From Actinomucor elegans (taxonomy: Eukaryota > Mucoromycota > Mucoromycetes > Mucorales > Mucoraceae): a stretch of DNA of 64,000 nt. The stretch lies in NCBI GenBank assembly GCA_026027325.1, contig JAMSLZ010000005.1, forward strand, positions 1,550,001 through 1,614,000, read 5' to 3'. Position 1 is the stretch's first letter, and the number at the start of each line of letters is the position of its first letter. The notes beneath the pieces are model-generated. The model had not been told where the DNA came from. It saw only the letters and a list, made by a program, of their open reading frames with translations, and did no database searches. Shown piece after piece: positions 36,227 through 45,821 of the stretch. Both the position numbers and the translations under genes were made by a program.

Positions 36227-37086
36227 AATAAAGATGCCTGGATCATCTGAAGAACAAACGATGGATGATAAAGAACTCCGGGAAGAAATCCTGAAGCAAA
36301 TGTTGATTATGATGAAGCAGAGACAATAATGCACGTTATCTATTCAATAAAAGTGAGCCTTGTTTATTCGTATGCATGTCCCTTATGATTATCCTCATGA
36401 AGCAGCAATGATACCACAGATATATCACGGTCCTCTAGCGGGAGGGCTATATCTCTATGTCACTTTCCTCGCACTATTAAAGAAATATAGAAACACAGTT
36501 CATAATCCAATTCTGTTTCTTACGAGTCAAAACATATGTTTTCTCTAAATGAGCAGTGTATAGATCTTTGTCTTTCTTTTAAATCTGTATTGATAACTCA
36601 TATATATATATAGAACTCTCGATACCACTTAAATACGTGAGGAACATGTATATTTTCATTCCAACTCACTTTCGCAAGGATGCTCTAAAGTACAATTTTT
36701 TTTTTGTATTTACTTTCTTTCTACATCTATATACATAGTTCGATATGTGCTTTTCTAGGTACATACGGTAGCTGAAATATTTGTGAACTAGTAGATTTGA
36801 TCGTTAGCACGAATAAATGATTAGTATGTCCAACAAGTACAGCTTGCTCAGATTAAAACACTGTGCCCATTAAAGCTTTTGCTTAATCAAAATAGAAGAA
36901 ATACTCTATATTATTAGTGATTAATAGTAATTGAAGTTGTTTATTTTTTATTCTAACGTTTAGTATAGTAATTATTATCCTCCGGGTCTATTAACCAAAC
37001 TTCTATACCCAGCTATGTAAAACTTTTAAATAAACTACGTTCATCGCAATCGGAATCTTTTCATTCTTTTTTTTTTTACCCTAAAC
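36227..37086. other. intergenic region
   Basis: A 31-codon open frame at 36234-36329 (see the preceding gene) is the only coding-like stretch. The rest is AT-rich, with a TA run near 36600-36612 and T-runs before the next ATG. Confidence 0.45.
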
Positions 37087-37640
37087 ATGAACTTTTCTTG
37101 TGGTTGTTTATTTGATAAAAAGGTCAAAGAACCTACCTTTAAAAAGTCAAAGCATTTCGAAGATCTTAGTGCTAGTTTTGCCATTAATGCCAAGAATGAA
37201 CAGCTAGGAGCCCAGTATGTATTTCTTATGGCGTAGTCGTATCAATAAAAACTAACTCGCCAATGTTTTTCAGCTATTCTTGGTTAGTCCAAATGTACAA
37301 GCCCATAAAGACGCGCCAACAACCTTATATCGAAGCTACATTTGAAAACCCTGTTAAAGATAGCGACCCTATTCATGTTCCAGCAATCCAACTTAAAGGT
37401 GAACAAGAAGACTTCGAATATCCCAGATACTATTTCCTCTCACCTGCTTTAGGAGCACTCGACTGTAAACTATACAACATTAAAATCACAGCCTACACTG
37501 ACAGATCTAAACAGCATATCATTACTGAGCATGAAAATCAACTGTTATCGCGTATCAATTCTGAATCGTGTATCAAGTCTGAATTTATGGAAAGAATGCA
37601 TGAAGCAGCCAAACAAGCTGAATGGGAATTAAAGCAATAA
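37087..37640 (+). CDS. conserved-looking protein of unknown function, 164 aa
   Basis: Two exons (37087-37214 and 37274-37640, 59-nt intron) encode 164 aa. It begins MNFSCGCLFDKKVKEPTF, with two cysteines close to the start that could be lipid-modified. The second exon reads YSWLVQMYKPIKTRQQPYIE and later FEYPRYYFLSPALGALDCKLY, a mixed, folded-looking sequence without membrane segments. It ends in a charged helix (EFMERMHEAAKQAEWELKQ). I do not recognise the family. Its stop is 16 bp from the stop of the converging queuosine salvage gene. Confidence 0.65.
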
Positions 37641-37656
37641 ACCGTCTTTTATTTAT

Positions 37657-38818
37657 TTAAAACATGACAGTATCTTTTAATTGGAAACGAGGGACCTTTC
37701 TATAGTCACCTTCTTTACCTAATCTCCACAAATATACATCCAAACCACCTGTAGTCATGGTAGGCACAGGACCAACACCAGCATGAGCAGCCTTGACAAT
37801 TTCTTCACAAGCAACAACACCAGCAGCTCTTAGGGTAGTAGCAGCTTCTACACTCAAATCAACATTGTTGTTAATATCTTGTTGCCATGTTTCAGGCACC
37901 TGAATCACGCCCAAATGAGCCAACATGGTCGGAATGACATTATCCGAAAATACTGTCAATGTATCAATGTCCTTGAAATCAAACAACTCGGGCAGCTGTT
38001 CCTTGAAAGTGAACCATAAATGATAGACAATGATTTGGGCTTTTTTATACAAAAATACAGGTGTTGATTGACCTGGGAACAAGTAACTGTCGTGAAGACC
38101 AGGAAAGGCCTTGACTAAATGTTCCACAAGACTGCTGGCATGCTGAGGGTTTTGTTTGACATGATCCATGACGAAATGAGCGAGGTCTTTGTATTGATGA
38201 GCAATGAGGTATTCACCTGTCGTGTTGAGCACCTTGGTTAATCCAGCAGCAAAAGGTTTAAGGGGCGTAGGTTCAGATATGGTAACGAAATCGAGTTTTT
38301 CATGGCGTACTTCGCGATCAATGGGGATTTGAAAGACTTCGGCAGTTTCAAAGATGGTCATATTCTTGAAGGTTTCAGCATCCATGGGCTTACCACCTAT
38401 ATGAAAAGACATGGCACCAAATCGAATGGTATCAAAAGCACTATAAGAAAGAGAACGCTATTAGTTTTTTTTTTTTTTTTTTTTTTTTTTTTGCGAGCAT
38501 AAGACGTACTTACCCTCTATCAGCCAATTCATGAAGTGGCACTCGGTAGCCACTGCCAAAGTTCAATAGATCAATGACTGTAATAAAGTTCACTTCTTCC
38601 TCAATCGTTTGAAACTTGAGAGGCATTTTAATAGTGGTATCGTAAGCAAGCTCTTGGTATTGCAGCTTGTCCAACTTGTTCAAGAAATCTTCAATGCCTT
38701 TTGGAGATATTTTGACAGCACTCTTTTCAACAAAAGAACAACATGAGGTGCGAACTGCTTCGACAAAGTTTCCTTGAGGAAGATCAGAAACGTATTGGTT
38801 CATCTCAGTAGAAGCCAT
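37657..38818 (-). CDS. QNG1: queuosine 5'-phosphate N-glycosylase/hydrolase (Qng1, DUF2419)
   Basis: Two minus-strand exons (38818-38514 and 38440-37657) encode 362 aa. The family releases queuine from queuosine 5'-phosphate so the base can be reused for tRNA wobble modification. Seen: VRTSCCSFVEKSAVKIS, VNFITVIDLLNFGSGYR with the family Asp/Asn-Phe segment, AMSFHIGGKPMDAETFKN, and FPGLHDSYLFPG. Near the C-terminus are FSDNVIPTMLAHLGVI, LRAAGVVACEEI and TGGLDVYLWRLGKEGDYRKV. The intron carries an unbroken 28-T run (plus strand, 38465-38492), so read-through and assembly there may be unreliable. Queuosine itself must come from diet or bacteria in fungi, so this implies salvage. Confidence 0.94.
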
Positions 38819-39589
38819 TTTGTACTTTTGAATTGGTAATTAGTAGAAAAAGACGCGTTTTTTTTTTTTAAAAAAAAAAATAGAAAACCTGATTTCAGCA
38901 GCGCTTTTATACTTAATACCTAGTGCTCATTTACTGCGGTCGATATTCTTGCTTTATTTCACCGCCCTTCCGCAAGAGAAAATGATGATAGGATACGTTT
39001 AGCCAACTAGAAAGAATAGATGTTTCTTATTGGTTGCCAGTTTCTTGTAATAAAATCTAAAGCTCCTAACTGCAAAAAATAAAGAAAAAAAAAGGTAGTA
39101 TTCTTTGTTTCATATGATTTTAGTATAATAAAAAGTTGATGTCAATGCAATACCTGTCATAAATTTTGTAGGAAATTAAGAAAAGGTTCACCCAATAGTT
39201 TAAATTTTATGCTGGAATTTTGCTTTATGCTTCTATTGTTATTAACAAAAGAGGAGCATTGATTGATAACTTATTTTTACGCATTAGACCAAACTCTCAT
39301 GTTGCGTTTAAATAGATAACAGCATAGTACCTTATACAGTTTTTGGAATCTATTTTTCGATAGTGGAGATCAGACTCCATTGGACATGTTCGTTCACCTT
39401 GCTGATATATCAGCTTTGCAATACTGCCTTTCAACTTGATGCTGAATAAATATAATAAGATATGATATTCTCATCAATGTCCGTTTTTTTTCATATAAAT
39501 CTTCAACCAAAATACAGCTGTTGTGAATTAGTTACAGCTTATCTTCGTATTGTCAGTCAGGTTAAATACCCTGTAGCAGCGTATGGTTT

Positions 39590-39627
<38 letters not shown>

Positions 39628-40718
39628 AATAGAGAAATTGCCACACACATTCCTTTTACACTTAAAGGTGTCCTTTTGCCGTTGACAAATTCCACGCGAC
39701 TAACTCTCATTGCGATGTTTTCATTCATCACACAACTGATTTAGATAGGTGTCTCGTTAGTAATATTATTAGGTTCCAGAATTGACTCTTCCAAAGTAAT
39801 GTTACTAATAGGACTTTCTTCAGCTTGTTTGCTTCACTTTCTGCAATATCTTGGGAATCAATTTCCACAGAGAGAACAAGCAATGACCCTCCTTCAGTCC
39901 GAGTTTGTTGAAAAAGTATCCACTCGTTTGGTAAATGGATCACCCCCCGATAACTCCAATATTGTTTCAACTATTGACTGTGGGAAGGCTCACATGCGTC
40001 AATGTTTAATCCTCTCTATGTCTGTTGGAATGTTTTTTTTTGGAATAGTTGAACCTCACGTAGATCTTTCTTACGACTCAAGCTGTCGATTTGAGTACTT
40101 TCTGCTTCAGGGATAATTTGGAATTAGATTTGTAGCTAGGATTGGTTGCATGTTTCCTGTATCTTGACTACTAGGCCTTGCAAGGTAAATAACACTGAGT
40201 GCCATCGTTTAGTTATACCAGCTAATAATATAAAAGCTTGTCTTCTTATTCCCTCAGTGCGATAGCTTGAGGACGAATAAATAGAGCCAAAGAAGTACTA
40301 ACAAAAAAAAAAGAAAGGAAGAGAAAGACCAAAATCTCTGTATTGCACAGCTTGAGATATATTAAATATCTCGTTATTGCATAATGTAAAAAAGGCTTAG
40401 CCGATACCATATCGTTCACTGTTGGCACAGTCAAGGTACAAGTAACTAACAAGGTTATATGTACATTATACCGTAAAAATCCTCGTATTGCTTGTTCAAA
40501 AAGATATAGTATTTGACGTTAGAACCAACCAAGTATATAGAGAATGAAATGTTCAACCAATAATGCAAATGTTACAGTCTTGCCAAAAAAAAAATTAAAA
40601 TACACAAATTTAGTCCGAAAATTCATAGCAAAGGCCTATCCTATTATCATTGGATAAAACTCGCAATTAAACCAAAGAAAACATTTTTTTTTGTCTCATT
40701 TTTTTTTTTTCATACAAA
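38819..40718. other. intergenic region with a possible decayed coding stretch
   Basis: It contains homopolymer runs (A30 at 39595-39624) and a minus-strand broken frame (listed separately). A plus-strand open frame at 39799-40116 overlaps that relic and lacks recognisable features. Confidence 0.45.
39630..40125 (-). pseudogene. possible decayed coding fragment, unknown origin
   Basis: The minus strand can be read, with frame changes and several stops, as protein-like text. Examples are IIPEAESTQIDSLSRKKDLR (about 40120-40060), SIVETILELSGGDPFTKRVD (about 39970-39910) and SNITLEESILEPNNITNETP (about 39805-39750). In another frame there is VEFVNGKRTPLSVKGMC (about 39700-39650). The composition looks coding, but no family is recognised. 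A transposable-element relic is plausible. Confidence 0.25.
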
Positions 40719-41268
40719 ATGGCAGGCGATCCTATTGAAACAACCCAAGAAACTACTCAAGAAACCACTCAAGAAACCAGCCGATCCACACAAAAGGTGG
40801 TGCCTGAACGAGTGCCAGGCACTACTATGTTACCATTAGCTAGAATCAAACGCGTCATTAAAGAAGACAAGGATGTTTCTTTGATTAATGCTGAAGCCAC
40901 CTTTTGCATTGCCTATGCCACAGTAAATACAACAAATGTCTACTGTTGATTGTTATGGATGCATAATTTTGTTTTTGTTTTTTTATTAGGAACTGTTTAT
41001 GGAATATCTAGTGACAGAGGCATTTGCAAAAGCCAAACGAGAAAAGAGAAAGACAGTGTATTATCGAGATTTAGCTAGTACAGTCAAAGAAGTGGACCAA
41101 TTTGAGTTTTTGGAAGACGTTATTCCTGCTACAATGACATTAAAAGCAGCTATTGAGAAGCGTAAAGAGACACTTGTAGATGATACTCCTCCACCTTCTA
41201 AAAAGCAAAAGACACAATCAACGGAAACCGCCGTTGAAGATGATGCAGTGATGGAAGATCCAAAGTAA
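40719..41268 (+). CDS. histone-fold protein of the Dpb3/POLE4-CHRAC type
   Basis: Two exons (40719-40922 and 40990-41268, 67-nt intron) encode 160 aa. The NF-Y/CBF-type histone fold spans about residues 38-105: LPLARIKRVIKEDKDVSLIN, AEATFCIAYATELFMEYL, and KRKTVYYRDLASTVKEVDQF. The sequence is closest in type to the small DNA polymerase epsilon subunit Dpb3/POLE4 or the remodeller subunit CHRAC1; they cannot be separated by eye. It would pair with a Dpb4-like partner at replication forks or chromatin. The N-terminus has a TTQE tandem repeat (ETTQETTQETTQE). The C-terminus is acidic and has a Lys-Lys-Gln-Lys nuclear-type motif. NIPSNAP follows 98 bp downstream on the same strand. Confidence 0.88.
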
Positions 41269-41366
41269 CCATTATACGTCATGTGTACGACGCTAGTTTC
41301 GAAATAAAAAAGGAACCTCTCTTCTTCTTTCTTTCTTTCTTTCTTCCTTTCTTAACTTGATATAAC

Positions 41367-42683
41367 ATGTTAACTTCGAGATTACTTCGTGCTTCTACTG
41401 CAACTACTGCTTTACGCACATCCACGCGTACGTTTGCTACCAATAAAGCCTGTTTATTGCCCAAGAATGAAGAACCAGTGGATGGTAAGCAAAATGCTGG
41501 TTTCATCAAGTCTGTTCTCTATGGTAAAGAACTGAATGGCGCTGGTAATGTGCTGGCTCCTTTGGATGATAATACAACCCATTCAAAAAAATTGGCCCGA
41601 GGAAAATACGTCCATGAGATGCAAAGTAAGGTTTAAACCATGATCCTTCCAAGCGGTATACTCATCTGTTATTGTAGCACACCGAGTCAAGCCCGAGAAA
41701 GTCGAGGAATACATTCAGCTCATGTAAGTATTGCTTATGGGTTTATTTTTATAAACTAAAGTATTCCTCTAGGTCTTTGCATTATCCTCGTATTGCTAAT
41801 GACCCCTTAAACAATGTTCATCTTTGCGGTAGTTGGGAAATGGTAGTGGGTGAACTGGATACATTTGGTAAGAAATACACGGCCCTTTTTTTTTTAATGG
41901 ACAAAAAGACTGATTGGGTCCCCACAGTTCATATATGGGAATACAAAGGCTATCCTGGTCATAAATCGACTATGGAAAGATTATCGCAAGATACGGCAAG
42001 TACACGAGATAAGATTACAGGATCTATGTAACTGACTTTCGAAAATAGGCTTACGCTCAGTTCCTCAAGGATCTCCGCCCTTTGTTAATATCGCGTGAGA
42101 ACAATATGATGCTGGAGTTTTCATTCTGGAAGACATCTCCACCTCAAACTACAAACGGTATTTATGAACTTCGCAAATACAATCTAAAGGTACGCATAGT
42201 ATCCAGATGATTAGATCCTAATATTCATTTTAATCCATCTTATAGCCCGGTAACTTGCTCGAATGGGAGTATCATTGGTAAGATAGGATTGTGGGAATTC
42301 AACTGGGTTTTTAGTTACTTAATAAACGTTTAGGCGAAAAGGTCTTGAATGTCGCAGTCAGTTCTGTGAACCTGTCGGAGCCTGGTTTAGTCAGTTAGGC
42401 AATTTGCATACTGTGCAACATATGTGGACCTATCCGTAAGTACAAATCATTCATCTAAAGTCTGTATGCTTATATTAGATGAGTAGTGACTTGCAAACAA
42501 GAAAGACTACGCGTGAAGAGGCTTGGAAAGTAGAAGGATGGTCTGACACAGTATATAAAACAGGTAATTTACCATTTCACAATCACAAACAAGTTATTCA
42601 TCATGTATCTTTTATTAGTTCGCTTGGTTGATAGCATGCATTCTTTCATTTTAAAACCATTGGATTATAGTCCTCTTAAATAG
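41367..42683 (+). CDS. NIPSNAP family mitochondrial protein
   Basis: Nine exons (41367-41625, 41678-41723, 41773-41867, 41928-41995, 42049-42189, 42246-42277, 42334-42435, 42487-42563, 42619-42683) encode 294 aa. A basic, Ser/Thr-rich, acid-free N-terminus (MLTSRLLRASTATTALRTST) fits a mitochondrial presequence. The two ferredoxin-like NIPSNAP domains show LCGSWEMVVGELD and VHIWEYKGYPGHKS, then MLEFSFWK, IYELRKYNLKPGNLLEWEYH, GAWFSQLGNLHTVQHMWTYPD, TREEAWKVEGW and KPLDYSPLK. Animal NIPSNAP1/2 act as mitochondrial matrix or surface signals for mitophagy; the fungal role is unknown. The intron after residue 156 (41996-42048) starts GCAAGT, a GC-AG intron; the neighbouring GT gives the wrong frame. 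Confidence 0.93.
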
Positions 42684-42835
42684 AATATAGACACCCATAT
42701 ATACACCCACCCTGTTTATTATAGTGAGAGTAATAAAGAAAGAAGGCTTTCACACCTCTCTTTTGAAATAAAGAATAATTAAGTTATATATATACAATAA
42801 GGTTAGTAATAAGAAAAAAGAATTTACAAGAATAA

Positions 42836-44383
42836 TTAGTGTGCCATCATGTTACGATAAGCATTGGCATTGCCACTGGCTTCACGACTTCGAGTAACAC
42901 GTCCTTCACCTTCCATCAAGGCTTCTTCATATAAAATACGATTCCTAGACCCAAATCTTGTTTGAAACTTGATCAACTTTCGAGTCAGCATATCCATAAT
43001 CTCCATAGAAGATTGCTTTTCGTTATCAGTTTCTTCTTTGTCATGAATCAATGGTATGGTACTAGCACTGCTAAGTGAATCATTATCATCGTCTTCGTCT
43101 GGTCGTTTTGATTCATTGGAATCTTCTTTGATTGCCATTTCAACTTGGATTGAACTGATATATTCCAGTATCTGATTCGCACGTCGGTTCATTTCAACCA
43201 AGGTCATACGAGCATGTGGAAGACGCGTTTTGGCTGGTGGGGACGAAGCACGGGCTTGGGGCGAGAAATAGTCAAACAATAGCGTGGATAAGCTGCTTTC
43301 TGGTGCATCTTCGTCTTGTTCAGATGATGGAACAACAGGCGAACATTCTCTGACAGGTGTAGAAGTACGTGATCTCGGTTTGCCTCTTCGATTACCAGTA
43401 GTGTGCCGAACACTTGATTTTGTATTATTTGAATTAGCTCGCACTGGCTGTTTGGGTTGTCTTCGTTTCGGTTTCGATAGTTTCGATGTTTCAGACGATT
43501 CTTCTAATAAAATATCTTTTTAGTTTACGATCAAGTCATTACTAAATGCACCTACCTAGTTCTTTTGATATATATGGTATTTCTTCATGACCTACAGACG
43601 AAACCGTAGAGGAAGGTGGTTCAGACTTTTCGTCGATTGTATCAGGGAGCTTTAGCTCTAGTTCTCGTTTTCGTTTATGAGTAGTATCTCGCTTTATTGT
43701 TTCGCATTCTTCTTTTTTCATATCTGCAGTAGGTGATTCTGATAAAGTAGGTGAATCCTCTTCTTTGTCTTTTTGTTGATAGAGCTCTAATGCACTTCTT
43801 GCTGCCAACACATCTTCCAAAGACATACTGGCTTCTCTGCTGTTCAATGTCATTCTTTTCTTCGGCGCCTTTTCTGAACAAACGTATTGTCTTTTGGTTC
43901 TATAGGAGGGAATACGTTAATGAAATACAAAAGGGAAAAAAAAAAGAGGAGATTATTACCTTCCGTTATTCAGACGATGCAGCTTATGGTTGTCTGGTTT
44001 ACAATGCTCACAATAGTAATGATCAGGTATATCAGGCTGTTCTAATCCCATACATTCGCAATGTTGCCATACTTCGCATTTATCACATTGGACCATCAGT
44101 CCAAGGTTATCTATATTATACTATGAGTTTATCAATAAGCAAAATCTTTATGATTATACATTACGAGTCTCTCCACATATGCAACGTGTTGTTTCTCCAC
44201 TATCTGAACTCTGTTCATCCGAAGTGGATTGTGAGCGTCTTCTATGTTGGGTCCTCTGTTTTCTTCTGCCGTTCACACCGTGTCTACCACCTCTCTTGTG
44301 CGCAACTAGAGATATGCATGAATTACAAGATAAGTTTCTTTACTTTTTCAGTTAATCCATGAGATTGTTGGCTATTTACCCAT
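42836..44383 (-). CDS. PHD-finger protein, Cti6-like (Rpd3 histone deacetylase complex type)
   Basis: Five minus-strand exons (44383-44380, 44305-44165, 44110-43960, 43899-43556, 43503-42836) encode about 435 aa. After an Arg-rich N-terminus comes one PHD finger (about residues 43-92): [24 protein letters not shown] and [14 protein letters not shown], the C4HC3 zinc ligands all present. A long Lys/Ser/Glu-rich, basic region follows, then a conserved block [27 protein letters not shown] finger plus this block is the pattern of Cti6-type subunits of Rpd3L, which read histone H3 tails. The coding part of exon 1 is only ATGG, so the exact start is less certain than the rest. Convergent with NIPSNAP, divergent from the zinc-finger gene. 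Confidence 0.78.
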
Positions 44384-44669
44384 TCAATTGATTTCAATAT
44401 CACTTTAATATAAACTGTATTACTATACTGTAGGGTTCTTGTATTCAAATATTTTTTTTTATCAGGAAAGAGAGAGAAAGAGAGGGAATCCAAGAGGAAT
44501 TACACAAACATCAAGGAAAAGGAAAATATTTTGGCTGCTTCGGGACTGTCTTTTGATAAGTTGGTTATGATTGGATGGTCATTACAGTCCCGCCACCAAT
44601 GCATTTAATTGAAATTTTTTTTTTTTTTTTTTGTTGTTCTTGCTTCAACGTAGATCTATTATTCACCTA
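44384..44669. promoter_or_regulatory. divergent promoter between the PHD-finger and C2H2 genes
   Basis: It is 286 bp long, with a GA-rich tract (GAGAGAGAAAGAGAGGG, about 44469-44485) and a T18 run at 44616-44633 close to the C2H2 start. No TATA box is evident. Confidence 0.5.
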
Positions 44670-44930
44670 ATGTCATATACACATCCTTACCAACAACAGC
44701 AACAACAACACCAACCACGACAGCAACATCCTCCTCCTGTTTTACAGCATCCAGAAATACATCACCTACCATATAACCACGGAGGAGGAGGATACATGAA
44801 CACAGCAAGTCATTTACCAAGTTTACACGAGCAATCGCCTTATCGCCCACAGCATCTCTATGCTGATAGAACAAATTTGTCGTGTCCAAGTACCACGAAT
44901 AGCCAATCGTCGCGTATGCAACAGCCGCAA

Positions 44931-44961
<31 letters not shown>

Positions 44962-45797
44962 AACAACAGCAGCAACAGCAACAGCAACAGCCGCAACAGC
45001 AGTCTCAACAGCAGCCGCAACAGCAGCAAGCAAATGTGGGGCATTACCAACCGTCGTCTTTACCTTCTTTACCTCCCATGTACGAGTCACGTAAATTATA
45101 TACATGCACTGAGTCAGGTTGCTCTGAACACTTTGATCATGCCAGTGCACTACGACTACATCAAAGGTAAACCCCTCGTGCTTTTTTTTCTTTTACGGGA
45201 AAAAATAATAAATATGCCCATTTGGTAGATCGGTTCACGGTAGAGATAATGGACAAGACGACCATGTAAAATCATCACAAAGCCGACCTTATGTACAGTT
45301 GATTTTTGACAGTAGTAAACACTAGTATCTAATGCCTATCCATTAGGTCTGCCCTTATTCAGAATGCGGGAAATCATTCACACAATATGGAAATTTAAAG
45401 GTTTGGCATATACACACATATATATATAAGCGAGGTTAGATATCATATGCTGAATCAGTGCATATAGACACATTCCAGAAAACATACTGGAGAGAGACCA
45501 TATCATGTAAAATATAAAAAGGATGTGAATAAACCTCAAAGGAACTAACATATGTATTCATTAGTGTACTTATGATGGCTGTGATAAAGCATTCACCCAA
45601 TTGGGCAACTTGAAGACCCACGAAAAGATTCATTGGCCTGTCAAACCATTCATGTGTGCATATCCAAACTGCGGTAAAGGGTTTACACAGCGAGGCAATT
45701 TAAAGGTAATTAAGCTACATAGACAAAACATCAAACTAAATGGAATTCAATTCTATAGACACATCAGGTTAAGGTACATCAAATAGTCCCTCAATAG
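44670..45797 (+). CDS. C2H2 zinc-finger transcription factor with polyglutamine region
   Basis: Six exons (44670-45166, 45229-45292, 45347-45400, 45468-45506, 45565-45705, 45759-45797) encode 277 aa. The N-terminal half is Gln/His/Pro-rich, with a tract of about 30 mostly glutamine residues (about 44920-45030) expected to vary in length. Four C2H2 fingers follow. The first is CTESGCSEHFDHASALRLHQ. Then come CPYSECGKSFTQYGNLKTH, CTYDGCDKAFTQLGNLKTH and CAYPNCGKGFTQRGNLKTH, joined by TGERP- and WPVKP-type linkers. It is presumably a nuclear DNA-binding regulator; target unknown. Introns interrupt fingers 2 and 4 at the same GNLK/TH point. The ATG chosen is the first in frame. The gene ends 24 bp from the converging kinase gene. 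Confidence 0.88.
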
Positions 45798-45821
45798 TAG
45801 ACTCCTTCCCCCCTTTTTTTT

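Noticed and set aside
39799..40116. 105-codon plus-strand open frame with a hydrophobic start
   Set aside because: It overlaps protein-like text on the opposite strand, has no downstream support and looks like a shadow of the relic there.
44659..45150. Minus-strand frames rich in Ala/Val or Leu over the C2H2 gene
   Set aside because: They are the complement of the CAG/CAA polyglutamine tract and have no independent support.
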